Assembly: GCF_014204815.1 (NCBI RefSeq)
Contig: NZ_JACHMC010000001.1
Coordinates: 558,001 to 622,000 of the forward strand
Direction: 5' to 3'
Length of the DNA: 64,000 bases
Source of the DNA: Micrococcus flavus
GTDB taxonomy: Bacteria; Actinomycetota; Actinomycetes; Actinomycetales; Micrococcaceae
In this document: one piece after another, positions 37,954-46,887 of the stretch
Numbering within the stretch: position 1 is the first letter of the stretch
Layout: each line of letters opens with the position of its first letter
Notes under the pieces: model-generated
What the model saw: the letters and a program-made list of their open reading frames with translations, nothing else
What the model was told of the DNA's origin: nothing
The model's database searches: none
Position numbers and translations under genes: made by a program

Positions 37954-39066
37954 ATGTCCGTCCAGTCCAGCACCGCCCCCGCGTCCGCCCCGAGCCCCGT
38001 CGGGCTCGGCATGCCGCAGGTGCCCCGCACCCGCCGCTCCCGCGAGGAGGTCGAGGCCGCCGCGCCCGTCGCCGGGGCCAAGCGCGTCCTCCTCGCGGCC
38101 CCCCGCGGCTACTGCGCCGGCGTGGACCGCGCCGTCGTCGCGGTGGAGAAGGCGCTCGAGCACCACGCCGCCCCGGTGTACGTCCGCAAGGAGATCGTCC
38201 ACAACCGCCACGTGGTGGACACCCTCACCGAGCGCGGTGTGGTGTTCGTGGACGAGCTGGACGAGGTGCCCGAGGGTGCGCTGACCGTGTTCTCCGCGCA
38301 CGGGGTGTCCCCGGCGGTGGTCGCCGAGGCCGCGGACCGCAACCTGCAGACCATCGACGCCACCTGCCCCCTGGTCACCAAGGTGCACCGCGAGGCCGTG
38401 CGCTTCGCCAAGCAGGAGAAGCAGATCCTGCTGATCGGCCACACCGGCCACGAGGAGGTCGAGGGCACGTACGGCGAGGCGCCGGAGCACACCACGGTGA
38501 TCAACGACGTCGCCGAGGCCCGCGCCGTGCAGGTCGAGGACCCGGGCAACCTCATCTGGCTGTCCCAGACCACCCTGTCCGTGGACGAGACCCTCGAGAT
38601 CGTCTCCGTGCTGCGCGAGCGCTTCCCGAACCTGCAGGACCCGCCCTCGGACGACATCTGCTACGCCACGTCCAACCGCCAGGCGGCCATCAAGACCATC
38701 TCCCCGGAGTGCGACCTGGTGATCGTCGTGGGCTCGGCGAACTCCTCGAACTCCGTGCGCCTGAAGGAGGTCGCCGAGGAGTACGGCGCCACCCGTGCCG
38801 AGCGCGTGGACTACGCCAACCAGGTGGACGAGTCCTGGTTCGAGGGCGTCGCCACCGTCGGCCTGTCCTCCGGTGCGTCGGTGCCGGAGGTGCTGGTCCA
38901 GGACGTGCTCGCCCTGCTCGCCGATTACGGCTATGCGCAGGTGGACGAGGTGGTCACCGCGGAGGAGGACATCATGTTCTCCCTGCCCAAGGAGCTGCGC
39001 GCGCAGCTCAAGAGGGTCGGGGACGAGGGCCGCGCGCTCGGCGGGCGCCGCCGCCCGCAGGGCTGA
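37954..39066 (+). CDS. ispH: 4-hydroxy-3-methylbut-2-enyl diphosphate reductase
   Basis: 370 residues. Last step of the MEP isoprenoid pathway, giving IPP and DMAPP. The three iron-sulphur cysteines are in [23 protein letters not shown] and [11 protein letters not shown]; substrate motifs [20 protein letters not shown] and GSANSSNS are intact. A variable N-terminal extension of about 45 residues precedes the core. The start at 37954 is chosen for its -10 spacing. Iron-sulphur loading makes the enzyme oxygen-sensitive. Divergent from nothing close; the gluconokinase gene follows 12 bp after the stop. Confidence 0.96.
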   Translation: MSVQSSTAPASAPSPVGLGMPQVPRTRRSREEVEAAAPVAGAKRVLLAAPRGYCAGVDRAVVAVEKALEHHAAPVYVRKEIVHNRHVVDTLTERGVVFVDELDEVPEGALTVFSAHGVSPAVVAEAADRNLQTIDATCPLVTKVHREAVRFAKQEKQILLIGHTGHEEVEGTYGEAPEHTTVINDVAEARAVQVEDPGNLIWLSQTTLSVDETLEIVSVLRERFPNLQDPPSDDICYATSNRQAAIKTISPECDLVIVVGSANSSNSVRLKEVAEEYGATRAERVDYANQVDESWFEGVATVGLSSGASVPEVLVQDVLALLADYGYAQVDEVVTAEEDIMFSLPKELRAQLKRVGDEGRALGGRRRPQG

Positions 39067-39078
39067 GCCGCCCGCACC

Positions 39079-39606
39079 GTGATGCGCCCGTGCTCCGCGC
39101 CCGCGAGGGCGGGGACCGCCGTGGTGGTCATGGGCACCTCCGGGTCCGGCAAGACGGCCTTGGCCCTGCGGCTCGCGGAGGCGCTCGGTGTCCCGTTCGC
39201 CGAGGCGGACGACCTCCACAGCCCGGAGGCGGTGGCCAGGATGGCCGCCGGGATCCCGCTCACGGATGAGGACCGCTGGCCCTGGCTGGCCCGCCTCCGG
39301 GACTGGATCGCCGAGCATGCGCCCGCCGAGGGGGCCGTCCTCACGTGTTCCGCCCTCAAGCGCTCCTACCGGGACCTGCTCTCCGGGGCCCCCGTGCGGG
39401 TGCGGTTCCTGCACCTCACGGCCCCGGAGGACCTCGTGCGGAGCCGGATGGCGGCGCGCACGCACTTCATGCCCCCGGCCCTGCTGGACAGCCAGCTCGC
39501 CACCCTCGAGCCGCTGCAGCCGGACGAGGACGGCACGGTGCTCGTCAACGACGCGTCCCTCGACGTCCTGGTCGACCGGGCCCTGCGCGCGCTCGCGGCG
39601 GGCTGA
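39079..39606 (+). CDS. gntK: Gluconokinase
   Basis: 175 residues (174 if the ATG at 39082 is used instead of the GTG at 39079). Phosphorylates D-gluconate for the pentose phosphate pathway. VVVMGTSGSGKTALALRLAE is the P-loop, PFAEADDLHSPEAVARMAAG the substrate motif, and LTDEDRWPWLARLRDWI and VLTCSALKRSYRDLL complete the GntK signature. RTHFMPPALLDSQLATLEPL is the lid/C-terminal region. No GntP or GntR gene is adjacent. The gene is 12 bp downstream of ispH and may be co-transcribed. Confidence 0.92.
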   Translation: MMRPCSAPARAGTAVVVMGTSGSGKTALALRLAEALGVPFAEADDLHSPEAVARMAAGIPLTDEDRWPWLARLRDWIAEHAPAEGAVLTCSALKRSYRDLLSGAPVRVRFLHLTAPEDLVRSRMAARTHFMPPALLDSQLATLEPLQPDEDGTVLVNDASLDVLVDRALRALAAG

Positions 39607-39625
39607 GGCCCCGGCCCCCGTCACC

Positions 39626-39672
39626 ACGACGCCGGCCCGGTCACCTCAGCGAGGCGACCGGGCCGGCGTCGT
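39626..39672. terminator. Bidirectional terminator hairpin
   Basis: Perfect 17-bp stem (39626-39642 with 39656-39672) and a 13-nt loop between the convergent gluconokinase and DASS transporter genes. Confidence 0.8.
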
Positions 39673-39687
39673 CCCGGAGAGGGCGGC

Positions 39688-41373
39688 TCAGAGGCCGAAG
39701 ACCCAGCCCAGGAGGGTGAGGGAGGCCAGCGAGATGAGGATCGCCGCGATGATGTTCAGCAGCACACCGCCCTTCACCATCTGACCCACCGTCACGTAGC
39801 CGGAGCCGTACGCGATGGCGTTGGGCGGGGTGGCCACGGGCAGCATGAACGCGCAGGTCGCGGCGAGGGCCACGGGCGCGGCGAGTATGAGCGGCTCGAC
39901 GCCGGTGCCCAGGGCCACGCCGGAGGCGACCGGCAGGAAGGTGGCCGCGGTGGCCGTGTTGGAGGTCATCTCGGTCAGCAGCAAGATGCCGACGGCGGCG
40001 ACCACCACGAGCACCCACACCGGGATGGAGCCCAGACCCTGCACCTGTTCGCCGAGCCACGTGGACAGGCCGGACTGGGAGAACTGACCGGACAGGGCCA
40101 GACCGCCGCCGAACAGCAGCAGAACGCCCCACGGCAGCTCGACCGCGGCCTCCCAGTCCAGCAGGCGCACGCCGGTGCCGGCGCCGCCGGCGGCGGGCAG
40201 CAGGAAGAGGAGGAGGCCGACGACCATGGCGATGGCGGCGTCGGAGAGGATCGGGTCCTCGAGGCCCAGCAGGTACTCGGAGATCAGCGGGACGGTGATC
40301 CAGGCCAGTGCCGCCAGGACGAAGATCACGGCGACCTTCTTCTCCGGCAGGGACATGGGGCCGAGGCGGTCCAGCTCGGTGCGGATGAGCTCGCGGCCAC
40401 CGGGCACCTCGTCGATCTCGGGGCGGAACATCACGCGGGTGAGGACCACCCAGCAGACCAGCATGAGGACGACGGCGATCGGCACGCCCACGAGCATCCA
40501 CTGGCCGAAGCCGATGGTGACCCCGTGCTCGGCGGCCATGTGGCCGGCCAGGAGCGTGTTCGGCGGGGTGCCGATGATGGTGGCGAGCGACCCGATGGAG
40601 GCGGCGTAGGCGATGCCCAGCATGAGCGCGGTGCCGAAGTTCGACCGGGTGAGGGCCCGGACCTGCGCCTGGGTGGGCTGGGCGCCCGGCTGCGGCTCGG
40701 CCACGGCGGTGTCACGCGTGCCCGTGGTGGCCCCGTCCGAGCCGTAGCGCTGGACGAGCACGAGGATGGACACGCCGATCGGCAGCATCATGACGGCGGT
40801 GGCGGTGTTCGACACCCACATGGACAGGAACCCCGTGGCGATCATGAAGCCGAGCACGAGGTTGACCGTCTTGGCGCCCATCAGGCGCAGCACGCCGAGC
40901 GCGATGCGGCGGTGCAGGTTCCACCGCTGCATGGCCAGGGCCAGCATGAAGCCGCCCATGAACAGGAAGATGATGTTGTTGCCGTAGCTGGCGCCGATCG
41001 AGTTGAACGTGACCGGCGTCTCGCCGGCCTCGGCGGCCGGCACGCCGAGGGGGAAGACCACGAGCGGGATCAGGGCGGTGGCCGGGATGGGCAGCGCCTC
41101 CGTCATCCACCACACGGCCATCAGCACGGCGGTGGCGGCGGTGAGGCGGGGCCACACGCCGAGGTCTCCGGGCATCAGCAGGAACAGCGCCACCGCCAGG
41201 AGCGGGCCGACGACGAGCCCGATGATGCGCTTGGTGTGCTCGCCGCGGGTCAGCGGCTCGTCCCGCATGCCGGGCGACGTCTCCACGTCGTACTCGGCAG
41301 CGGCGGTGCGGGGGTCGTACTGGTGCAGGTGCTCGCCGGCCACCTGGGGTGGGGGAACGGGGTGGGACGCCAT
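39688..41373 (-). CDS. DASS (SLC13) family anion/dicarboxylate symporter
   Basis: 561 residues. Na+-coupled carrier of dicarboxylates, citrate or similar anions. The hydrophilic N-terminus is followed by the two inverted repeats, each with a Ser-Asn-Thr motif at the Na+/substrate site: MWVSNTATAVMMLPIG and LTEMTSNTATAATFLPVAS. YAASIGSLATIIGTPPNTLLAG and ATPPNAIAYGSGYVTVGQMV are the paired family segments. GAGGAGAA upstream of the ATG is a good ribosome binding site. A 10-bp inverted repeat separates it from rmuC upstream on the same strand. Confidence 0.9.
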   Translation of the reverse strand: MASHPVPPPQVAGEHLHQYDPRTAAAEYDVETSPGMRDEPLTRGEHTKRIIGLVVGPLLAVALFLLMPGDLGVWPRLTAATAVLMAVWWMTEALPIPATALIPLVVFPLGVPAAEAGETPVTFNSIGASYGNNIIFLFMGGFMLALAMQRWNLHRRIALGVLRLMGAKTVNLVLGFMIATGFLSMWVSNTATAVMMLPIGVSILVLVQRYGSDGATTGTRDTAVAEPQPGAQPTQAQVRALTRSNFGTALMLGIAYAASIGSLATIIGTPPNTLLAGHMAAEHGVTIGFGQWMLVGVPIAVVLMLVCWVVLTRVMFRPEIDEVPGGRELIRTELDRLGPMSLPEKKVAVIFVLAALAWITVPLISEYLLGLEDPILSDAAIAMVVGLLLFLLPAAGGAGTGVRLLDWEAAVELPWGVLLLFGGGLALSGQFSQSGLSTWLGEQVQGLGSIPVWVLVVVAAVGILLLTEMTSNTATAATFLPVASGVALGTGVEPLILAAPVALAATCAFMLPVATPPNAIAYGSGYVTVGQMVKGGVLLNIIAAILISLASLTLLGWVFGL

Positions 41374-41447
41374 CGTCTTCTCCTCGGCGGGGCCGCGCCC
41401 GGAGGACGCGGGACTGTCAGGACTCTCCCAGGCTAACGGTGCTGTGC

Positions 41448-41478
41448 GTCACATGGGGGCGGGTGCAGCCCATGTGAC
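41448..41478 (-). terminator. Hairpin after rmuC
   Basis: GTCACATGGG (41448-41457) pairs perfectly with CCCATGTGAC (41469-41478), 21 bp beyond the rmuC stop at 41499. Confidence 0.6.
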
Positions 41479-41498
41479 CCCTGCCGGAGGACAAGGGC

Positions 41499-42863
41499 TC
41501 ACGCGAAGCGGCGGTCCGTGTCCCAGGCGGCGTCCTCGGTCCACTCCTCGTTCCAGTCCAGGGCCGTCTGGCCGGGCAGCTGGGCGGGGATCCCGGGCGT
41601 CGGATCCGCCGCCGCCTCCCGCTCCGGCGCGGGTGCCGGCGGGGACGGCTCGACAGGCGGGGCGTCCGGTTCCGCCACGAGCTCCGCCGCGGTCAGGGCC
41701 CGCGGGGCGGCCTCCACGGTGCGGATGTCCGCCAGGGCCGGCAGGCCGGGGTCGGCGTCCTTGAGCTTGCGCGCGGCGGGCAGCACACGGGACTCCACGT
41801 TGCCCACCAGCTTGTTGTAGCCGTCCACGGCCGCGCGCAGCGAGCCGCCCATGCGGTCCAGGTGGCTCCCGAGGGTGCCGAGCCGCTCGTACAGCTCGCG
41901 GGCGCTGGTGACGATGAACTGGGCGTTCTCGGCCAGCCGCTCCTGGCGCCACGCGTAGGCCACGGACTTCAGGGCTGTGAGCAGGGAGACGGGGGCCACG
42001 AGGGCCACGTTCTTGGCGAAAGCGTGGTCCAGCAGCTCGCCGTCCGCGTCCAGGGCGGCGGCCAGGAGGGACTCGGCGGGCAGGAAGCACAGCACCAGCT
42101 CGGGGGAGCGGTCCAGCGCGGACCAGTAGGCCTTGGACGACAGCGCATCCACGTGGCGGCGCACGGCGGCGGCGTGCTGCCGGGCCAGGGCGGCGCGGCG
42201 CTGGGCGGCCTCCTCACCGGGCTCGTCCGCGAGGGCCTCCGCGGCCAGGGCGTCCCCGATGGGGGCCTTCGCGTCCACCGCGAGGGTCTTGCCGCCGGGC
42301 AGGGCCACCACCAGGTCCGGGCGCAGACGCTCGCCCTCCCCGCCCGCGAGGGTGGCCTGCTCGGTGAAGTCCACATGGTGCACCATGCCCGCGGCCTCTA
42401 CCACGCGGCGCAGCTGCGCCTCGCCCCAGTGGCCGCGCGCGCTCGTGGACTTGAGCGTGGCCATGAGGGAGGCGGTCTGGTTGAGCAGGTCGCGGTCGTT
42501 CTCCGCGGCGGTGCGCAGCTGCTCGCCCAGGCGGCCGAACTGCACGGCCCGGTCCCGCTCCAGCACACCCACCTGCTCCTGCAGGGTGCTGAGCTGCCGG
42601 CCCAGCGGAGCCAGGGTCTCCAGCACGCGGGACTCCGTGCCCGCCCGCCGGGCGTCCTCGGCGCGCTGCTGGGTCAGGGCACGGGCCTCGGCGCGGGCAC
42701 CGGCCAGCTCCTCGCGGACCTGCCCGTGCTCGGCGCGCAGGGCGTCCAGCTCGGCCCGCGCGGCCGCGTCCCCGCCGCCACGCCGCCACATGAGCCAGGC
42801 GCCCAGCAGGGCGCCGACCACGAGGCCGAGGGCCAGGGCGATCACGAGGGTCAGTGCATCCAT
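41499..42863 (-). CDS. rmuC: DNA recombination protein RmuC
   Basis: 454 residues. RmuC proteins limit DNA inversions and carry an endonuclease-like core. The N-terminal transmembrane helix (TLVIALALGLVVGALLGAWL) anchors it, then comes a coiled coil of about 100 residues, and the RmuC domain with LMATLKSTSARGHWGEAQLRRVVE, RLRPDLVVALPGGKTLAVDAK and VLCFLPAESLLAAALD. The D...DxK pattern fits the restriction-endonuclease fold. The Pro/Ala-rich C-terminus is variable. ATG at 42863 chosen: CACAGT lies 7 nt upstream; ATG at 42872 is in frame. Confidence 0.9.
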   Translation of the reverse strand: MDALTLVIALALGLVVGALLGAWLMWRRGGGDAAARAELDALRAEHGQVREELAGARAEARALTQQRAEDARRAGTESRVLETLAPLGRQLSTLQEQVGVLERDRAVQFGRLGEQLRTAAENDRDLLNQTASLMATLKSTSARGHWGEAQLRRVVEAAGMVHHVDFTEQATLAGGEGERLRPDLVVALPGGKTLAVDAKAPIGDALAAEALADEPGEEAAQRRAALARQHAAAVRRHVDALSSKAYWSALDRSPELVLCFLPAESLLAAALDADGELLDHAFAKNVALVAPVSLLTALKSVAYAWRQERLAENAQFIVTSARELYERLGTLGSHLDRMGGSLRAAVDGYNKLVGNVESRVLPAARKLKDADPGLPALADIRTVEAAPRALTAAELVAEPDAPPVEPSPPAPAPEREAAADPTPGIPAQLPGQTALDWNEEWTEDAAWDTDRRFA

Positions 42864-42937
42864 GCCGACCACTGTGGCAGGGAGGCGGACGCGTTAAGGG
42901 TGCGCCGCGCCGTCGTCGTGCTGCGGGGAGGCCGCGG

Positions 42938-43384
42938 TCAGTCCCGGACCTGACCGAAGAGGGGGTTGTGGCCGTTGGCCACGAGGATTGGCTCGCCCTC
43001 GATGCGGCCGGTCATGTCCGTGCCGGGGATGCCCGGGACGTAGCGGAACACGAGGCGCGTGGAGGTCACGGCGGCGGCGTCGAAGGCCTCCACCACCACG
43101 GCCGGGCGCGGGCCCTGAGGCGTCTGGATCTCGCCGTCGAACACGGCGACGGCGCGCTCGGGCATCGGCTGGATCTCGCCGACCGCGCCGGCGGCCCGCT
43201 CGGGGACCAGATCGGGCAGGGTCCACATGCCCTGCCGGCCCTCGTCCGTGACGGCGAGGACGGTCGGCTCGAACACGGGCTGGCGCGTGAGGGTGTCGAA
43301 GACGTGCTCCACGGCCAGTGTGACGAGTGGCAGGATCTCGTGGGTCGGCGGGGTGATGTCGGCGGGGGTCTGATCGGTGCTCAC
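42938..43384 (-). CDS. Conserved hypothetical protein
   Basis: 148 residues, single soluble domain, no signal or membrane segment. Contains FDTLTRQPVFEPTVLAVTDE and a later YVPGIPGTDMTGRIEGEPIL region; the pattern of short beta strands suggests a small alpha/beta or beta-sandwich domain, but I do not recognise the family. GTG start with TAGCGT 7 nt upstream (43392-43397), again suggesting a leaderless mRNA. Likely monocistronic. Confidence 0.7.
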   Translation of the reverse strand: MSTDQTPADITPPTHEILPLVTLAVEHVFDTLTRQPVFEPTVLAVTDEGRQGMWTLPDLVPERAAGAVGEIQPMPERAVAVFDGEIQTPQGPRPAVVVEAFDAAAVTSTRLVFRYVPGIPGTDMTGRIEGEPILVANGHNPLFGQVRD

Positions 43385-43432
43385 CCGCCCGACGCTACCG
43401 CGCGCCAGGCGGGGCAGAGCGAGCCGCAGAGG

Positions 43433-43494
43433 ACTCGAGTGTTGGGGTGCGCAGGTGTCCGACGCCGGAAGGGTGTCCAGCCCAACACTCGAGT
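43433..43494. repeat. Perfect 14-bp inverted repeat between two genes
   Basis: ACTCGAGTGTTGGG (43433-43446) and CCCAACACTCGAGT (43481-43494) flank a 34-nt spacer, just past the end of the GNAT gene on the same strand. Could be its terminator or an interspersed palindromic repeat. Confidence 0.65.
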
Positions 43495-43505
43495 GGCGGG
43501 GGGCG

Positions 43506-44369
43506 TCAGGACCGCCGGTCCCATGCGCGGGTCTGGCCGACTCGCTCGAAGCCCAGCCGCTCGTGCAGCGCGACGGCGGCGGTCTGGGTCGAATCGCAGG
43601 TCAGGCGCACGCGGTCCCCGGGCAGGGCGTCGGCGAACGCGCGCACCAGCCGGGACCCGGCGCCGGTGCGCCGGCCCTCCGGGGCCACGGCCACGAAGTC
43701 CAGATAGGCGTCCGACTCGTCCGGCCGGCCGGCGACGTACCCCGCCAGCCCGCCGCCGGCGTCGTCGAAGAGGACGAGCACGGTGTACCCGGAGGTCGGG
43801 TCCAGCAGCTGCTGCGCGGTGGCATAAGTGTCGGGGAAGGCGGCCTCGTGCAGGGCGGTGAGGGCGGGCAGGTCATCGGGCGCGGCCGGGCGGACGGCCG
43901 GGTCGGGGCGGGCGAGCGCGGCGCGGTCGGCGGCGAACTGGATGGTCACGGAGTCGGGCGTCCACCCCTCGGCCTCGGCGAGCGCGGCCAGGCGCGTGTT
44001 CTCCAGGGCGGCGAACACCTGGTGGCGGCCCACCGGCGCCTGCTCGACGACGGCGGCCAGCAGGGCGGGCGCGTCCCGATCCCACGTCTCGGGCGTGGTC
44101 CACGGGCCGTACACCCACGCCCGGCCGACCATCTCCTCCTCCCACTCCACGAGTGCGGCGCCCGTGACGGCGCCGCCCGCATCCCGGAGGACGCGCACGG
44201 TGCGGGTCCACGGCTGGTCGAGCTCGTCGAGGTCGGTCTCGAGGCCCTCCTCTCGCATGCCCACGTACGCGCAGGCCGTGGCGGGGTCCGCCTGCTGGGC
44301 GGCGATGAACGTGAGGACGGCGTCCCGGTCCTCGGGGACAATCGGCTGGGGCGTGGGCGCGGTGCTCAT
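43506..44369 (-). CDS. Tandem-domain GNAT acetyltransferase
   Basis: 287 residues with two GNAT folds, of which only the second has a clear acetyl-CoA site: LDFVAVAPEGRRTGAGSRLVRAF (R-x-x-G-x-G). It ends in LTCDSTQTAAVALHERLGFERVGQTR, the diagnostic last motif. The first half (VLTFIAAQQADPATACAYVG to TIQFAADRAAL) has the fold but no obvious cofactor loop, a common split of catalytic and degenerate domains. Target unknown. ATG at 44369 with CATACT 7 nt upstream (44377-44382), consistent with leaderless expression. Divergent from the macrodomain gene. Confidence 0.82.
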   Translation of the reverse strand: MSTAPTPQPIVPEDRDAVLTFIAAQQADPATACAYVGMREEGLETDLDELDQPWTRTVRVLRDAGGAVTGAALVEWEEEMVGRAWVYGPWTTPETWDRDAPALLAAVVEQAPVGRHQVFAALENTRLAALAEAEGWTPDSVTIQFAADRAALARPDPAVRPAAPDDLPALTALHEAAFPDTYATAQQLLDPTSGYTVLVLFDDAGGGLAGYVAGRPDESDAYLDFVAVAPEGRRTGAGSRLVRAFADALPGDRVRLTCDSTQTAAVALHERLGFERVGQTRAWDRRS

Positions 44370-44460
44370 GCGGCCGAGTATGGCAGAGGCTGTGCCCCCG
44401 CCACTGCGGGGAACGGGCCGGTGCGCTGTCCGCCCCTGTCACAGCCGGCTTCCCCGGGCC

Positions 44461-44466
44461 TAGCCT
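44461..44466 (+). promoter_or_regulatory. Putative leaderless -10 of the macrodomain gene
   Basis: TAGCCT, 7 nt before the ATG at 44474. Confidence 0.5.
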
Positions 44467-44473
44467 GGCGGGC

Positions 44474-45007
44474 ATGAAGCTCACCATCGCTCCCGGGGAC
44501 ATCACGCAGACGCGCGCGGACGCGATCGTCAACGCCGCCAACTCCACGCTGCTCGGCGGCGGGGGAGTGGACGGCGCCATCCACCGCCGCGGCGGCAAGA
44601 CCATCCTCGCCGAATGCAAGGAGCTCCGTGCCGGCAAGTACAAGGACGGGCTGCCGCAGGGCCAGGCCGTCGCGACCACCGCCGGGGACCTGCCCGCTCG
44701 CTGGGTCATCCACACGGTCGGCCCGGTGTGGGCCAAGACCAAGGACAAGTCGGACATCCTCGCCTCCTGCTACCGCGAGTCCCTGCGAGTCGCCCGGGAG
44801 CTCGGCGCAGCCACGGTCGCCTTCCCGGCCATCTCCGCGGGCGTCTACGGCTGGCCGATGGACGACGCGGCGCGCATCGCCGTCGAGACCTGCCACGCGA
44901 TGGCGGAGGAGGTGGGCGACGTCGTCGAGGAAGCGATCTTCGTGCCCTTCGGCGAGCGGGCCGAAAATGCGTTCCGCGCCGCGCTCGCCGAAGTTGAGCG
45001 GCACTGA
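44474..45007 (+). CDS. Macrodomain O-acetyl-ADP-ribose deacetylase (YmdB-like)
   Basis: 177 residues, one macrodomain. ADAIVNAANSTLLGGGGVDGAIHRRGG is the ADP-ribose loop with the conserved Asn and Asp, WVIHTVGPVWA is a core strand, and VAFPAISAGVYGWP is the second loop. Such proteins remove O-acetyl-ADP-ribose or ADP-ribose from proteins and can modulate RNase III in E. coli. Ends 96 bp before the Hsp20 gene, and the HAIR-like heat-shock operator overlaps its last codons. Confidence 0.9.
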   Translation: MKLTIAPGDITQTRADAIVNAANSTLLGGGGVDGAIHRRGGKTILAECKELRAGKYKDGLPQGQAVATTAGDLPARWVIHTVGPVWAKTKDKSDILASCYRESLRVARELGAATVAFPAISAGVYGWPMDDAARIAVETCHAMAEEVGDVVEEAIFVPFGERAENAFRAALAEVERH

Positions 45008-45028
45008 CTCACGTTCCTGGAATACACT
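44993..45028 (+). promoter_or_regulatory. hsp20 promoter with HAIR-like (HspR) operator
   Basis: GTTGAGC-N7-ACTCACG at 44993-45013 matches the HspR consensus CTTGAGT-N7-ACTCAAG at 11 of 14 positions with the right spacer. It lies 9 bp upstream of the -10-like TACACT at 45023-45028, over the -35 region. Confidence 0.55.
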
Positions 45029-45102
45029 AGGGACCGGCCGCGTTGCACCAGTCAGATGGCCGTCCGGCACGTGGGCGGCCGCCGATCCGAAGGAGAACCA
45101 CC

Positions 45103-45594
45103 ATGGCCCGTACCCCCGTCGACCCGTTCCGTGAGATGGAGCGCCTGATGAACGGCATCACCCGCGCCGCCGGCACCACCTCCATGCCCCTGAACCTCTA
45201 CCGCGAGGGCGACGTCTTCACCGCCGAGATCGAGCTGCCGGGCGTGGACCCGTCCTCGATCGACGTGGACGTGGAGGAGCGCACCCTCACCGTCCGCGCC
45301 GAGCGCCGCGAGCAGACCGCCAAGGAGGGCCGCCAGTGGCTCACCCGCGAGCGCGCCGCCGGCACCTTCGCTCGCCAGCTGACCCTCGGCCAGGGCCTGG
45401 CGCTGGACAAGATCGCGGCCGACTACCGCGACGGCGTCCTGGTGCTGTCCATCCCGGTGGCCGAGCAGGCCAAGCCCCGCAAGATCCAGGTGAACGTGGG
45501 CGGCTCCGCCACCGACACCGTGGCGGGCCAGGAGGTCCCCGGCCAGCAGGTGCAGGGCCAGGAGGTCGCTCCCGCGGAGCCCTCCGGCGAGTGA
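45103..45594 (+). CDS. Small heat-shock protein, Hsp20/alpha-crystallin family
   Basis: 163 residues. ATP-independent holdase that oligomerises. The alpha-crystallin domain spans about residues 40-135: VFTAEIELPGVDPSSIDVDV, LTVRAERREQT, WLTRERAAGTFARQLTLG and ADYRDGVLVLSIPVAEQAK (the conserved GVL). The Gln/Val/Gly/Glu-rich C-terminal tail (VAGQEVPGQQVQGQEVAPAE) is a short repeat-like extension. GAAGGAG precedes the ATG at 45103. Upstream HAIR-like operator suggests heat induction through HspR. Confidence 0.93.
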   Translation: MARTPVDPFREMERLMNGITRAAGTTSMPLNLYREGDVFTAEIELPGVDPSSIDVDVEERTLTVRAERREQTAKEGRQWLTRERAAGTFARQLTLGQGLALDKIAADYRDGVLVLSIPVAEQAKPRKIQVNVGGSATDTVAGQEVPGQQVQGQEVAPAEPSGE

Positions 45595-45619
45595 CCGCCT
45601 GAGCGCCTGACGCTCGACG

Positions 45620-45655
45620 ACGGCGCCGCACCTCCGCCCGGAGGTGCGGCGCCGT
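45620..45655 (+). terminator. Hairpin after hsp20
   Basis: Perfect 17-bp stem (45620-45636 with 45639-45655) and a 2-nt apparent loop, in practice a slightly shorter stem; resembles the groEL-type terminator core (GCACCTCC/GGAGGTGC). Confidence 0.75.
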
Positions 45656-45676
45656 TCGCGTGCCCGGCCGCCCCGG

Positions 45677-45682
45677 TAGAGT
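45677..45682 (+). promoter_or_regulatory. Putative leaderless -10 of ychF
   Basis: TAGAGT, 8 nt before the GTG at 45691. Confidence 0.45.
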
Positions 45683-45690
45683 GGCCGACT

Positions 45691-46776
45691 GTGGCTTTGA
45701 CTATCGGATTCGTGGGGCTGCCCAATGTGGGCAAGTCGACCCTCTTCAACGCGCTGACGCGCCAGACCGTGCTCGCGGCGAACTACCCGTTTGCGACGAT
45801 CGAGCCGAACGTGGGCGTGGTGAACCTGCCGGACGAGCGGCTGCCCCAGCTGGCCGAGATCTTCGGCTCCGAGCGCATCCTGCCGGCCACGGTGTCCTTC
45901 GTGGACATCGCCGGCATCGTGAAGGGCGCCTCCGAGGGGGAGGGCCTGGGCAACCAGTTCCTGGCGAACATCCGTGAGGCTCACGCGATCGCCCAGGTGG
46001 TGCGCGCGTTCGACGACGGCGACGTCGTCCACGTGGACGGCACGGTGGACCCGGCCTCGGACATGGAGACCATCAACACCGAGCTGATCATCGCGGACAT
46101 GCAGACCGTGGAGAAGGCGATCCCGCGCGTCGAGAAGGAGGTCAAGGGCAAGAAGAAGGAGCTCGCCGACCTCGAGGCGCTCAAGGCCGCGCTCGCGGTG
46201 CTGGAGCGGGGCGAGACGATCTTCGCGGCGAAGGACAAGGACAAGCTGGACATGGACCGGCTGCGGGAGCTGAGCCTGCTCACCGCCAAGCCGTTCATCT
46301 ACGTGTTCAACTCGGACGAGGGTGTGCTGGGGGACGAAGCCAGGCAGCAGGAGCTGCGCGATCTGGTGGCCCCCGCCGACGCCGTGTTCCTGGACGCCAA
46401 GCTCGAGTCCGACCTCGTGGAGCTCTCCGAGGAGGAGGCCGCCGAGATGCTGGAGATGGCCGGCCAGGACGAGTCCGGGCTGGACCAGCTAGCCCGCGTG
46501 GGCTTCTCCACCCTCGGCCTGCAGACGTACCTGACGGCCGGGCCGAAGGAGACGCGCGCCTGGACGATCCCCGTCGGTGCGACGGCGCCCGAGGCTGCCG
46601 GCGTGATTCACACCGACTTCCAGCGCGGCTTCATCAAGGCGGAGATCGTGAGTTTCGACGATCTGATTGCCGCCGGGTCCATGGCCGACGCCAAGGCCGC
46701 CGGCAAGGTGCGCATGGAGGGCAAGGACTACGTGATGAAGGACGGGGACGTGGTTGAATTCAGGTTCAATGTCTAA
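45691..46776 (+). CDS. ychF: Redox-regulated ATPase YchF (OLA1 family)
   Basis: 361 residues, a universally conserved P-loop protein that prefers ATP and associates with ribosomes. [17 protein letters not shown] is G1, [21 protein letters not shown] is G3 plus the family-specific extension, FVYVFNSDE-like IYVFNSDE fills the G4 place (non-guanine), then a coiled coil and the C-terminal TGS domain ending [18 protein letters not shown] start. The last seven codons use AT-richer synonyms (GTT GAA ... AGG ... AAT GTC TAA) unlike the rest of the gene; the same peptide end recurs at 56331-56354 and 57834-57857. Confidence 0.96.
   Translation: MALTIGFVGLPNVGKSTLFNALTRQTVLAANYPFATIEPNVGVVNLPDERLPQLAEIFGSERILPATVSFVDIAGIVKGASEGEGLGNQFLANIREAHAIAQVVRAFDDGDVVHVDGTVDPASDMETINTELIIADMQTVEKAIPRVEKEVKGKKKELADLEALKAALAVLERGETIFAAKDKDKLDMDRLRELSLLTAKPFIYVFNSDEGVLGDEARQQELRDLVAPADAVFLDAKLESDLVELSEEEAAEMLEMAGQDESGLDQLARVGFSTLGLQTYLTAGPKETRAWTIPVGATAPEAAGVIHTDFQRGFIKAEIVSFDDLIAAGSMADAKAAGKVRMEGKDYVMKDGDVVEFRFNV
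46750..46776. other. Left attachment site: element-derived 3' end of ychF
   Basis: The ychF end here encodes VVEFRFNV-stop as GTTGAATTCAGGTTCAATGT, an AT-richer version of the sequence found at the two downstream copies (GTGGAGTTCCG...). It is read as the junction where an island replaced the chromosomal end of ychF with its own copy. Confidence 0.65.
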
Positions 46777-46887
46777 AAAAGCATATCTGACCAGGGGTTT
46801 TACCTTCGCAGCTTCCGATTTGGCTTGGCGGACGAGTTCCGATCTACCATCAGTTGCTAAGCGTTTGGTCCGCTGACCTGGGACTTT

